NCBI GenBank assembly: GCA_913063325.1
Contig: CAJXYE010000036.1
Location: forward strand, 1 to 45,711
DNA: 45,711 nucleotides
Reading direction: 5' to 3'
DNA from: an uncultured Colwellia sp.
GTDB lineage: Bacteria; Pseudomonadota; Gammaproteobacteria; Enterobacterales; Alteromonadaceae
The translations under genes were made by a program, and so were the position numbers. Positions 24,625 through 32,402 of this stretch are shown here, one piece after another. Within the stretch, counting starts at the first letter, position 1, and each line of letters starts with the position of its first letter. The notes beneath the pieces were generated by a model. The model made no database searches. It was not told where the DNA came from and saw only the letters and a list, made by a program, of their open reading frames with translations.

Positions 24625-25380
24625 TTAAAACTTTAGTTCTCTGCCTTTTTCTTTTAACTGCTGTATCTCTGAAGGAAAAACTTGCTCCAGTGCTACTTTT
24701 AATTCACTACAGTGCATCTTGTCTTTAGTTAGAGGCTGCCATTGCAACCCATCAAACAGTAAATTACTTTGATTAAACAACTCTCTCTCTACAACCAAAT
24801 TAGTTCGCCCACTACACTGCTCTACTTCTGAGGATAAAAGAGAAATAGTGCCATAAGCCATAGACCAGGTAGCAAAACACAATTGCTGCATATCCATATA
24901 CTCAGGCATAACTAAGCTTTTGTTGGCAATAGCCTCTTCAAATATGCCAAAGATAGCGCCCATTAATTTAGTTTCTAATTGCTCTTGCTCTTGTATCCGC
25001 TCTGCACTCGACTTACCTAAAACATTAGGCGCCTTAGCGCAAATGCAAGTTTGAAATAGTGCAGGATGTAAAATTGCGTAGATAAGATAAGAAAAATTAA
25101 CAAGCAACATACGCTCTCGTGTACAGCCCTGAAATATGAACGCTTTAGAAAATAACTCAGACAAAAGCTTGATAGCAAGGTTACTAATCGCAAGCAAAAG
25201 ATCTTCTTTGCCAATAAAGTGCTTATAGACAGTACCTTTTGAGAAGGGCACTTGGGCAACAACTTTATCCATTGTGAGGTTTTCAATACCATTTTTCTGG
25301 ATAAGTAATACTGCAGAGTTGATTATTTGCAACTCTCTTTCCTTGAGTGCAGCTTCATCGAGCAATTTAGGTGGTGTCAT
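24625..25380 (-). CDS. TetR/AcrR-family repressor
   Basis: 251 residues. The N-terminal helix-turn-helix is at about 18-65 (NLTMDKVVAQVPFSKGTVYKHF, given here as TMDKVVAQVPFSKGTVYKHF), followed by an all-helical ligand-binding part containing several Cys. It is the first gene of a co-oriented set with MMPL, LolA-like and barrel genes. Its own promoter carries two adjacent copies of the palindrome found before the MMPL gene, which points to autorepression and control of the transporter. The ligand is probably the exported molecule or a related lipid, by inference. Confidence 0.88.
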   Translation of the reverse strand: MTPPKLLDEAALKERELQIINSAVLLIQKNGIENLTMDKVVAQVPFSKGTVYKHFIGKEDLLLAISNLAIKLLSELFSKAFIFQGCTRERMLLVNFSYLIYAILHPALFQTCICAKAPNVLGKSSAERIQEQEQLETKLMGAIFGIFEEAIANKSLVMPEYMDMQQLCFATWSMAYGTISLLSSEVEQCSGRTNLVVERELFNQSNLLFDGLQWQPLTKDKMHCSELKVALEQVFPSEIQQLKEKGRELKF

Positions 25381-25399
25381 GTTGTCTACTTTTAAATGT

Positions 25400-25414
25400 G
25401 TGACGAAACGTCAC
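25400..25414. promoter_or_regulatory. TetR operator, copy 1 at its own promoter
   Basis: GTGACGAAACGTCAC, identical over 15 bases to the site before the MMPL gene. It lies 20 bp upstream of the tetR ATG. Confidence 0.75.
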
Positions 25415-25428
25415 TGACGATTCGTCAC
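25414..25428. promoter_or_regulatory. TetR operator, copy 2 at its own promoter
   Basis: CTGACGATTCGTCAC matches the GTGACGNNNCGTCAC pattern except at the first base, which it shares with copy 1. It overlaps the expected transcription start. Confidence 0.7.
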
Positions 25429-25456
25429 ATAATAAACCCATTGTAATTATTGTCAA
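25429..25456 (-). promoter_or_regulatory. Predicted sigma-70 promoter of tetR
   Basis: On the minus strand: TTGACA, a 16-base spacer, then TATTAT, immediately followed by the two operators. Repressor bound there would occlude RNA polymerase. Confidence 0.65.
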
Positions 25457-25785
25457 TGAATTTGTAACTAACATGTACAGTTAAGTTTTATTTCATCGAT
25501 ATAATATGAATCATAGTGACTATTGAAAGAACTACTTCTGAACAACAAATTCTGTATTGCATCCATCGATTTAACTCAAGACACATTGCTGACATTAGCT
25601 ATTAGCTCCTCAGTTAGCTTAGCCAAAGACATTGACCGTATATCACTAATTAATACGCACTTGTCTTTCGCTGGAGATACAGAAATTAAAGTCAATTACA
25701 AAACCTTATAGGAAAGGTAAGCTTAATTAACAGACAAAGAATTATTGACTAAAATTAGTGACGTAGGAGTATTATTTGTCCTGAT
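25457..25785. other. Gap between tetR and the cassette-like region
   Basis: About 330 bp. A 62-codon frame with a TTG start (25523) has no ribosome site and no recognisable content, so it is not called. The right part is the attC-like site at 25716-25798. Confidence 0.5.
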
Positions 25786-25798
25786 TTATTTGCTGTTG
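25716..25798 (-). other. Degenerate attC-like recombination site
   Basis: Read on the minus strand: GCAAATAAATCAGGACAAAT, an apical CTCCTACGTCAC, then AATTCTTTGTCTGTTAATTA. The halves can pair imperfectly, and the layout matches the better site at 29532-29629 (same GCAAATAAAT, GGACAAATAA and TGTCTGTTAATTA blocks). The terminal GTTRRRY core is not preserved (GCTTACC). It directly follows the stop of the 102-aa gene, as a cassette's attC should. Confidence 0.45.
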
Positions 25799-26094
25799 TT
25801 ATGAAGCTTGGTACCAAAGAATTTTTTTAAACTGGTAATCACAACAACACAAGTCGTAACCACTATAAACTGACCAATTAATAACATGAATAACTTTGGC
25901 CAGAAATTAACTTCCTCGGTAAATATTGGATGCCAAAAATAAGTGAGAGTTAAGTTTCCTGGAAAAAGAAATATGCTATATCCAGGTAATGGTCCATTAA
26001 AAAACTCCCAATACTTCCAGCTCAGTGAAAATGCAATTAACCCTATGACCATAGCAATAAGACCAAAGTAAATAGCAGATTTAAACAGATTCAT
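25786..26094 (-). CDS. Small hypothetical membrane protein (102 aa)
   Basis: 102 residues with two clear membrane segments (about 8-26, YFGLIAMVIGLIAFSLSW, and about 66-92, LFMLLIGQFIVVTTCVVVIT). Between them is an aromatic loop (GPLPGYSIFLFPGN..YFWHP). AGGG lies at suitable spacing before the ATG. No family recognised. It is followed at once by an attC-like site, so it is a plausible integron cassette gene. Confidence 0.6.
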   Translation of the reverse strand: MNLFKSAIYFGLIAMVIGLIAFSLSWKYWEFFNGPLPGYSIFLFPGNLTLTYFWHPIFTEEVNFWPKLFMLLIGQFIVVTTCVVVITSLKKFFGTKLHNNSK

Positions 26095-26719
26095 AACGCC
26101 CTAGTAATAATTTTTTGTCGTCAGTTCAATAGATTATAAACAATAAATCACAAGAAAAATCATCACTAGCAGCCTTTTTCTCGTAGCGCATATGTGGAAA
26201 CTTTATTTTCAAATTGATTGCTTAAAAAATATTATGGAATCGTCACTAACTACCACTTTGCTGACCTAAATTAGCCCTCACAATTAGGCTGATTTATGTC
26301 CGCAAAGGATACGAAAGGGGACGTTAGAGTTTGCTTATCTATTGGCAACAGAACTGAAAAATCGGACATAAAACCTCTCAGGTAGAGTATTAATTTTGCC
26401 ATATAGCTAATGAAAGGGGTTGCTCTTAAAAAAGTAACTGAATTAGATTTTATATCACCTTAAGCTATGTAGCAAAAATTACTCTGTCACTACGACTAAT
26501 TGACTTTAATGAAGTCATCTTGTTCCATCCATGTGTGTTCGACCTGAATTTATTATACTTCGCCACTATTTTCAGTCATATTCATCAAGATTCTTTATTA
26601 GTAGTACTCAAAAAACGTCAATCGTTTATTTAATCTATGAAATTTATATTGGACCGATTTATGTTGAATCATTGCTAATTAAATGGAGAAACAGGCAGGT
26701 AACGAATTGGAGTCACATA
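26095..26719. other. Non-coding accessory sequence
   Basis: About 620 bp in which I find no convincing gene. The stretch TTAGATTTTATATC (26445-26458) recurs at 29519-29532, where it directly borders an attC-like core, so part of this region may be a decayed cassette junction. Confidence 0.5.
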
Positions 26720-26851
26720 ATGAAACGATTTATAGCTCTTACAGCGGTCCTGTTATTTATTAAACCCTCATCTGCGTGTAGTGGTACAACCATCACCTAC
26801 TCTTTTGAAGACAGCGTCGATGGTACGTTCAGCGCTATTTCGGTTTTCTAA
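26720..26851 (+). pseudogene. Short secreted-protein fragment (43 aa)
   Basis: From the ATG at 26720 the frame starts with a good signal peptide (MKRFIALTAVLLFIKPSSA, then C), continues with SGTTITYSFEDSVDGTFSA and stops. A signal peptide followed by only about 20 residues of what looks like the first strand of a larger beta-rich domain suggests a truncated gene. The next bases show no continuation of the frame. The longer form from 26531 has no support. It could also be a genuine small secreted peptide. Confidence 0.4.
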
Positions 26852-27158
26852 GTCAAACTCAAAGTGTCAGTTCTTTTTACATGTTTCAACCAAGTAACTT
26901 TACCCAAACACACATACCGTTGATTAGTATAAACTTGTTTTGATTGGCGTGTTATATGCTTCAAAACCTATACTTTTTTACGTATATTTTCGTTGTCTTC
27001 ATTACAGGAAGGAAGTATATGCAACAAAGCTCCACATTCACTTAATAATCAAAGAACATCTGTTTTAGATAAATAGAAGTACGTAAGAATTGGGGTAGCT
27101 GTTTCTAAGCACACATTCTAGTAACTTATCTAAACCACCTGTCCCTAAAGGAGTTCAC
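26852..27158. other. Gap before the TSP3 protein gene
   Basis: 307 bp, no gene seen. The last 20 bases hold the ribosome site AAAGGAG of the following gene. Confidence 0.5.
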
Positions 27159-28964
27159 ATGATTAATAGAAAAACACAGGCCATAAGAAAACGATTCATA
27201 TTACTTATTACACTGATTTTTTTTGTTTCATCGACTAGTTGGGCTGCAACTGTCGAAGGTTACATCAACAAGCCCAATACACTCTTTGCAAATTCCCAAC
27301 GACTAGAGTTTAGGGGGAAACCTGGACCAAACTTCAACACAAGAAACATAACTATTGATGGCTTCTATCGTTTTGATAATGTCCCCTCTGGAAATTATCA
27401 GGTGAAGTATGATGCCAACTTTAGTGGTTATAAACTCCCTTCAACCAGTTTATCCATGTACTTACCCAATCTGATCACAGTAGATGACACGCCGGTAAAT
27501 GATATAGATATTGATATGACTTTAGGTGTACTTCAAGGGGAAGTTAGTATCAATGGTTTGTGGGGCTTTGCTGATTTACGTGATGCATGGATGACTTGGA
27601 ACGCATCGGGAACAGTGAGAGCACACTTTACCACCGGAACAAATGGGCCTGCACCTCTTGATGGAACATTTCGAGTTGTTGGTCCAGCTGGTGTCGCAAC
27701 CAATAATGATATAATTTTTAGGTGGGTGACTGGGACGGATGGTGGTGGGAACTATGATGGTGTGGCTCCCTATATTGGGGTTCAGTCTTTAGACGTGAGA
27801 TTTCATGGTATTATCACTGAAAGTTTGGCTTCAGACACAACACGACAGTTAACCCCATTTCCAATAAGAAGTATTTCAGCATCGGAAACACAGGCGACAT
27901 TTGAAGTACCTAGTGGCAATATCTCTCAAATAGAGTTTCATTGTGCCGAAGAACCTTGGGATTATTGCTTAAGCAATGCAGAATTTTCTTCTGTTTCGGT
28001 AAGTGGCAGGGCATACAATTTTCAAAACTCAAGTTCAAGCCAAACCATAAAAATAATGGCCGTAGCTGGAACTTATCCACTAAAAGCAATCATCCAAACA
28101 GATACACAGGAGACATTCACCTCTTATATCACAATCACACTGAGTGAGCCTGTTCATACCCCGGTAAATTCAAATGAAGTGCTTAACTTTGAAAACGGAA
28201 TTGGCGCGACAATTGGCACATTAGATTTTAATGGCAGTGTCACCCAAGCGGGTCAAACAACGTTTAATGAACTCACCGACGGGCCAACACCAAGTGAAGG
28301 TTTTCAGGTTTATGCGCCTAACAACACCGAACAGTATTTCGACATCATAACAACGGCTGATTTTTCAGGGTTAGTGCAAGTATGTGTTAATTACGATGAT
28401 AGTCCATTTGCGAGTGATGCAGAAGAAAAGGTTTTACAACTAAGTCATTATGTTTTGGATGAAGTCACACAAGTGGGTACCTGGGATAACATTACTGATG
28501 AAGGATATCCTCTCACCGACAGCAATACGCTATGTGGTACCACAGATTCATTCTCCACCTTTGCTATTGTCGTATCTCCTGATAGCGATAATGACGGAGT
28601 CCCAAATGTAAGCGATAACTGCCCCGCAACTTACAACCCTGAGCAGGAGGATTTTGATGAAGACTCACTAGGAGACGTTTGTGATGTTGACAGTGACAAT
28701 GACGGCGTAGCAAACCTTGATGATTTTTGCCCATCAACAGAGTTAGGTTCAATTGTCCCTAACAGTACACCCATAGAATATCAGGATAATGGTTGTACAA
28801 GTGAGCAACGTTTAAATTTAGCCTGCCCAGCATCTGGACAGTATAGAAATCATGGTAAATATGTATCTTGTATTACTACTGAAGCGCACCGCCAAGTTGA
28901 TGTAGGTTTAATAAATAAGAACGAAATAGGAAGTATTGTTGCCAAAGTAGAAAATACAATATAA
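27159..28964 (+). CDS. Secreted protein with thrombospondin type 3 calcium-binding repeats
   Basis: 601 residues with a signal peptide (about 1-29, ending STSWA) and a strong ribosome site (AAAGGAG). The N-terminal ~100 residues resemble a carboxypeptidase-regulatory-like beta sandwich (ATVEGYI..IDGFYRFDNVPSGNYQVKY). A long beta-rich middle follows without a recognised family. Residues about 474-527 contain two TSP3 repeats (DSDNDGVPNVSDNCPATYNP; VDSDNDGVANLDDFCPST), which bind Ca2+. It probably works on the cell surface or outside the cell. Its orientation is opposite to the flanking cassette-like genes. Confidence 0.78.
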   Translation: MINRKTQAIRKRFILLITLIFFVSSTSWAATVEGYINKPNTLFANSQRLEFRGKPGPNFNTRNITIDGFYRFDNVPSGNYQVKYDANFSGYKLPSTSLSMYLPNLITVDDTPVNDIDIDMTLGVLQGEVSINGLWGFADLRDAWMTWNASGTVRAHFTTGTNGPAPLDGTFRVVGPAGVATNNDIIFRWVTGTDGGGNYDGVAPYIGVQSLDVRFHGIITESLASDTTRQLTPFPIRSISASETQATFEVPSGNISQIEFHCAEEPWDYCLSNAEFSSVSVSGRAYNFQNSSSSQTIKIMAVAGTYPLKAIIQTDTQETFTSYITITLSEPVHTPVNSNEVLNFENGIGATIGTLDFNGSVTQAGQTTFNELTDGPTPSEGFQVYAPNNTEQYFDIITTADFSGLVQVCVNYDDSPFASDAEEKVLQLSHYVLDEVTQVGTWDNITDEGYPLTDSNTLCGTTDSFSTFAIVVSPDSDNDGVPNVSDNCPATYNPEQEDFDEDSLGDVCDVDSDNDGVANLDDFCPSTELGSIVPNSTPIEYQDNGCTSEQRLNLACPASGQYRNHGKYVSCITTEAHRQVDVGLINKNEIGSIVAKVENTI

Positions 28965-29002
28965 GTAAGTAAAAAATATATTCATATCCATTAAGCAAGT
29001 AA

Positions 29003-29039
29003 TGAAAGTTGCTCCAATATTGCGAGGGAGCAACTTTCA
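29003..29039 (+). terminator. Hairpin after the TSP3 protein gene
   Basis: TGAAAGTTGCTCC with GGAGCAACTTTCA, a 13-bp perfect stem and 11-base loop, 40 bp after the stop codon. There is no T-tract after it. Confidence 0.5.
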
Positions 29040-29531
29040 AGCACCATTCAGTGTATTTAATCAAGCCTATAGCTTCTATGTTCTTACCCGTTGCTAAATA
29101 AATAATTATGTAATCTTCCCACAAAATCAACCTACATAACCGGATAAGTTCCTATAATATATAAAACTAATGATTTAATGTCGGTGAAATTAAGATCAAA
29201 AGTGGTTAGTAAAAATATAAAGCTCTAACTAAAGGAGTATTCCTAAGTTGTTAACGAAAGTCGATATAGCCAAAGAGACAATTAATCTCAAATTCAGTTA
29301 ACGAAAATAAGCTCACAGTTGCCAGTAGCAGCATTAAACTTAACGTCAGCTTAAGAGCGAGCAGTTGTCGTTAATATCAGCCACTAGGGCATGTCAACTA
29401 AGCGCACTTTTTTGACGTTAGCTTTTGATGAAGGTAAAACTACCAGTGTTCATTGCCCTAAGGTCACTAGCTACCACAAAGGAGACATTAGCCATTACAG
29501 CTTATTGCCTCTATTGGATTAGATTTTATAT

Positions 29532-29629
29532 CGATAACACCTAATTAACAGGCAAAAAATTGTTGGCAAAAATAAGCGACGATGGAGCAAAAGCCGACTG
29601 TTATTTGTCCTTATTTATTTGCTTATAGC
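29532..29629 (-). other. attC-like integron recombination site
   Basis: Read on the minus strand, starting about 30 bp after the S41 gene stop: GCAAATAAATAAGGACAAAT, AACAGTCGGC, an apical TTTTGCTCCATCGTCGCTTA, then TGCCAACAATTTTTTGCC, TGTTAATTAGGT and GTTATCG. The two 34-base arms pair imperfectly (GGC/GCC, GGACAAA/TTTTGCC, TTAATTA), with unpaired bases as in attC. The layout recalls the attC sites of Vibrio-type chromosomal integrons. The right core GTTATCG only partly fits GTTRRRY. Confidence 0.6.
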
Positions 29630-29657
29630 TGCTTTATACGAAAAAATGGTGTCTAAA

Positions 29658-30635
29658 CTAGTTTTGTAGCCATTCAATGGCGGTATCGATTATTTTCTCC
29701 TGATCAACTTCTTGTTCTACAGAAACTCTGCTACCGTATTTCTGCAACTCTTTATCTGCCATTACAACAATACTCAAGAAAAGTATACTACCATCACTTA
29801 GAGTAAAAGATCGGTTACCAGTTGATAATCCACAACTATCCGAGCCAAATATTTTGACGTTGTCCTGCTTTTTAAAAGCTATTAAAGCGGCTTCACCTGC
29901 ACTTGTAGTCCGCCTACTGCTAAGGACAGCGATTTTGGGGCTTGGATTCAGTAAATAGTAAGGACTGTCTACCGTTACCATAACATCATCCCCCTGAAAC
30001 GATGAACCATCTCTGTAACCCCAAGGAATAATATTTTCATCCGCATCATAGAAATGTCCATAAACGCCATTATTTAGAAGTGAGCCTATACCTGCTATTG
30101 CGGGCCATATTGCGCCGCCTCTATTGTTTCTTAAATCCACAATCCAACCCAACAAATTGCCATTATCTTGTTGGGCTATTTCTTCTTGCATGTTGGTTGC
30201 ATATTCTTTCTTTTTTATAACATCATAAGATGAAAAGCCATCAATTCTGATATAACCAACATCCTCTCTTGTTGGTTTAATCATATTGAAATTCTGTTCA
30301 CAATCAAAATCACTATAATAAGCGAGTATATCTCCACTAGCAGACATCAAACCACTATGATTAGTATTTAGTAACTTGAGTGCATGTTTAATTGCCGTAT
30401 ATGTACCTTTAATATTCGCCGCATTGGCTGCAAGAGAAGTGACTTCAGATTCGAGTGCCCCCCAATCCACTTCATGTTTGGTGAGGACATTTTCCCTCAT
30501 TATTTCTATAATTTCAGATACATAGTGTTGTGCAACTACTGATTGGTCTTGGGAATTTGTGCTTTTATTTTCGTTACCTCCTCCACACGAAATTAGAATT
30601 AAACTTATGGAAATTATACTTATCATTCTTTTCAT
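29658..30635 (-). CDS. S41-family peptidase lipoprotein
   Basis: 325 residues. A lipobox (LISC, Cys17) directs it to lipidation and the envelope. The S41 (C-terminal processing/tail-specific protease) core shows DVGYIRIDGF, GWIVDLRNNRGG (164-174) and RTTSAGEA with the nucleophile Ser245. No PDZ domain is evident, as in the shorter S41 relatives. It lies between two attC-like sites in the same orientation, so it may be an integron gene cassette. The substrate is unknown. Confidence 0.82.
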   Translation of the reverse strand: MKRMISIISISLILISCGGGNENKSTNSQDQSVVAQHYVSEIIEIMRENVLTKHEVDWGALESEVTSLAANAANIKGTYTAIKHALKLLNTNHSGLMSASGDILAYYSDFDCEQNFNMIKPTREDVGYIRIDGFSSYDVIKKKEYATNMQEEIAQQDNGNLLGWIVDLRNNRGGAIWPAIAGIGSLLNNGVYGHFYDADENIIPWGYRDGSSFQGDDVMVTVDSPYYLLNPSPKIAVLSSRRTTSAGEAALIAFKKQDNVKIFGSDSCGLSTGNRSFTLSDGSILFLSIVVMADKELQKYGSRVSVEQEVDQEKIIDTAIEWLQN

Positions 30636-30681
30636 TTGTACATCCTTGTTTATTAAAGAAAGTATTTAGGCCTGATTTAGC

Positions 30682-30770
30682 AGCGAACGCCACAATAAGC
30701 TGCTAAGTACCTTTTGCTAAAATGCGCGAAGCGCGAGAAAACTGTACGTGTCCGTTTGAATACCTTGCCA
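30682..30770 (-). other. attC-like integron recombination site
   Basis: Read on the minus strand: GGCAAGGTATTCAAACGGAC, ACGTACAGTTTTCTCG, an apical CGCTTCGCGCATTTTAGC, then AAAAGGTACTTAGCAGCTTA and TTGTGGCGTTCGCT. The inner arms pair (GTACAGTTTT with AAAAGGTAC), and the GGCGTT end is typical of attC, though GTTCGCT departs from GTTRRRY. It lies just upstream of the S41 gene in the orientation expected for the end of the preceding cassette. Confidence 0.5.
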
Positions 30771-31014
30771 GCAGAAGGTAGTTAAAACACTACACTTTTG
30801 ACTAACATTAAATTAGTGGAAGTGAGAAGCAATAAACACGGCAACACTTAACCACTAAACTTGATTGATAAACAATAAAATAGAATGTTTACCTATTTGT
30901 AAAACTAATATGGTAAACACGAAAAGGAAGGGGAATATACACCAATCCTTTGATGTGAAGTACCAAGCAAAGCAACTAAATAAACTTGAACAAGTGTTGC
31001 CTGATAACTATTAA

Positions 31015-31080
31015 GCATTTATCTCTTGTCGAAGCATGAGAGATAAATGCCCTGTTGGACTGAGCCGTTAGGCACAGTCC
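31015..31080. repeat. Pair of strong hairpins
   Basis: First: GCATTTATCTCT with AGAGATAAATGC, 12 bp perfect, 12-base loop. Second: GGACTGAGCC with GGCACAGTCC, one A-A mismatch, GTTA loop; it contains GTTAGGC, which fits the attC core GTTRRRY in the plus orientation. They may be a recombination site, an element end or a terminator pair. Confidence 0.6.
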
Positions 31081-31274
31081 ATATGGATTTTGTTTATTGA
31101 GTCATCACGGTGATAGGAAGGAGGTGAACGATAAAATGCATTTGCAATAGTTTCCTTACTACGATTTGCTCAATTCATTCTCGTTAGTTTACCGCATCGT
31201 GCTCTTTTTTCAAGACAAACGAAGCCTCTGCTATCGCTTTTTTCGGCGCCTTATGAACAACTTAGCAAATATAA

Positions 31275-32402
31275 CTAGCTCGTTCGAAACACCAATAATG
31301 ACTGATTAGGTAGCGCTATACCTATCAGCTTCATCCCGCTATGATGACAGTTAGGGCAGGCTGGCCCTGATTCTTCATTAGCCATTACCGCTTGTTTGCT
31401 TTCAACTACAATCCTACCTAAGCTTTCTCGGATTTTCTCTAACGATTTGCGTCTTATTGAATTAGCCATAAACCCATAATAACGCAGTCGCATAAAACCT
31501 TTAGGCAGCACATGCAGTAAAAATCTTCGAACTAGCTCACCCGAGGAAAATTCCATCTGGGTTTTCTCATTTGTTCGATAATCCTTATAACGCATTAGCA
31601 CCTTGTTTTCGCTCCCCAAAGACAATCGACTTTCACTAATCCCTACACGATTGCAATAACGCGCTAAATAGTTAACCACCGCTTGTGTATGTCCTATGCT
31701 TGGTTTGCTGTAGACATTCCACTTCAGCCTCGCCGTATCATTCAAGGTCTGGGAAACCATTGATTGCTCAACGCGATGAAGTTCTGCTGCCTGGCTTTGC
31801 TCTGCTAAATAAGACAGCATCTTTCCTCTAAATTTCACCGACAACGCTTTCACGGGAAATAAGTAGCCCGCTTTACGGCTGCCACACCATTGATCATCTT
31901 TGGTTAACACACCACTAGGTATGAGACAGTGTAAGTGAATATGCCGACACAGACTTTGTCCCCAAGTATGCAGCACTGCCAACATACCTAATCGACCATC
32001 CATGTGGTGCCTTCCGGTCGAAAATTCACTTAATGTCTGCCAAACCGCTTTGAATAGACTTTTATAAAGTACCTCAGGGTGTAATGTTGCCCAGCCATTA
32101 AACTGATGTGGCAAGGTAAACACCACATGATGGTAAGTCACGGGCAGTACATCGGCTTGGCGTTTGAGTAACCATTGCTCTCGTGCTTTACCTTGGCACA
32201 CAGGGCAATGCCGGTCTCGACAAGAGCAATACCACTGCGTATCTTGCTCGCAGTGATTGCAGTGCCATTGATAACTCCCCATTGCTTGGGTTCGACAATC
32301 TTGTAGGTGATGCAATACTTGCCACTGCCTCGGTGTGATGCTTTGCTTATCAAGCGCTGGCAATCCATCGCTAATTATCTGCTGGAACAAGGAGCCGTTC
32401 AT
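31275..32402 (-). CDS. IS91-family transposase (Y2/HUH type)
   Basis: 375 residues. The N-terminal zinc-binding region (CNHCEQDTQWYCSCRDRHCP, then VC) is followed by the HUH metal site (RHIHLHCLIPSG). The catalytic Tyr region is NYLARYCNRVGIS, and a C-terminal CxxC (CPNCHHSGM) completes the family pattern. It nicks DNA and carries the element by rolling-circle transfer. Its start overlaps the recombinase stop by four bases (ATGA), so the genes are coupled. The length is usual and no frameshift is seen, so it may be active. Confidence 0.92.
   Translation of the reverse strand: MNGSLFQQIISDGLPALDKQSITPRQWQVLHHLQDCRTQAMGSYQWHCNHCEQDTQWYCSCRDRHCPVCQGKAREQWLLKRQADVLPVTYHHVVFTLPHQFNGWATLHPEVLYKSLFKAVWQTLSEFSTGRHHMDGRLGMLAVLHTWGQSLCRHIHLHCLIPSGVLTKDDQWCGSRKAGYLFPVKALSVKFRGKMLSYLAEQSQAAELHRVEQSMVSQTLNDTARLKWNVYSKPSIGHTQAVVNYLARYCNRVGISESRLSLGSENKVLMRYKDYRTNEKTQMEFSSGELVRRFLLHVLPKGFMRLRYYGFMANSIRRKSLEKIRESLGRIVVESKQAVMANEESGPACPNCHHSGMKLIGIALPNQSLLVFRTS

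Larger units (their letters stand above)
28965..29657. other. Intergenic region with terminator hairpin and attC-like site
   Basis: 693 bp. Contents: the hairpin at 29003-29039, about 480 bp of sequence with no recognised gene, and the attC-like site at 29532-29629. A minus-strand frame at 28876-29130 overlaps the TSP3 gene and the hairpin and is not believed. Confidence 0.5.
30636..31214. other. Gap between the S41 gene and the IS91-type element
   Basis: About 580 bp. Contents: an attC-like site (30682-30770); a TGTTTACC/GGTAAACA inverted pair (30884-30919); a 34-codon frame (30910-31014) without a ribosome site; two strong hairpins (31015-31080); and an ideal Shine-Dalgarno AAGGAGGTGA (31121-31130) followed by only a four-codon frame. 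Confidence 0.5.

Noticed and set aside
25523..25711. 62-codon ORF with TTG start after tetR
   Set aside because: No ribosome site; no recognisable content; its end runs close to the attC-like site.
28876..29130. 84-codon minus-strand ORF
   Set aside because: It overlaps the end of the TSP3 gene and the following hairpin, and its sequence looks like translated AT-rich non-coding DNA.
30910..31014. 34-codon ORF (MVNTKRKGN...) before the hairpin pair
   Set aside because: No ribosome site and no recognisable family; kept only as context for the hairpins.
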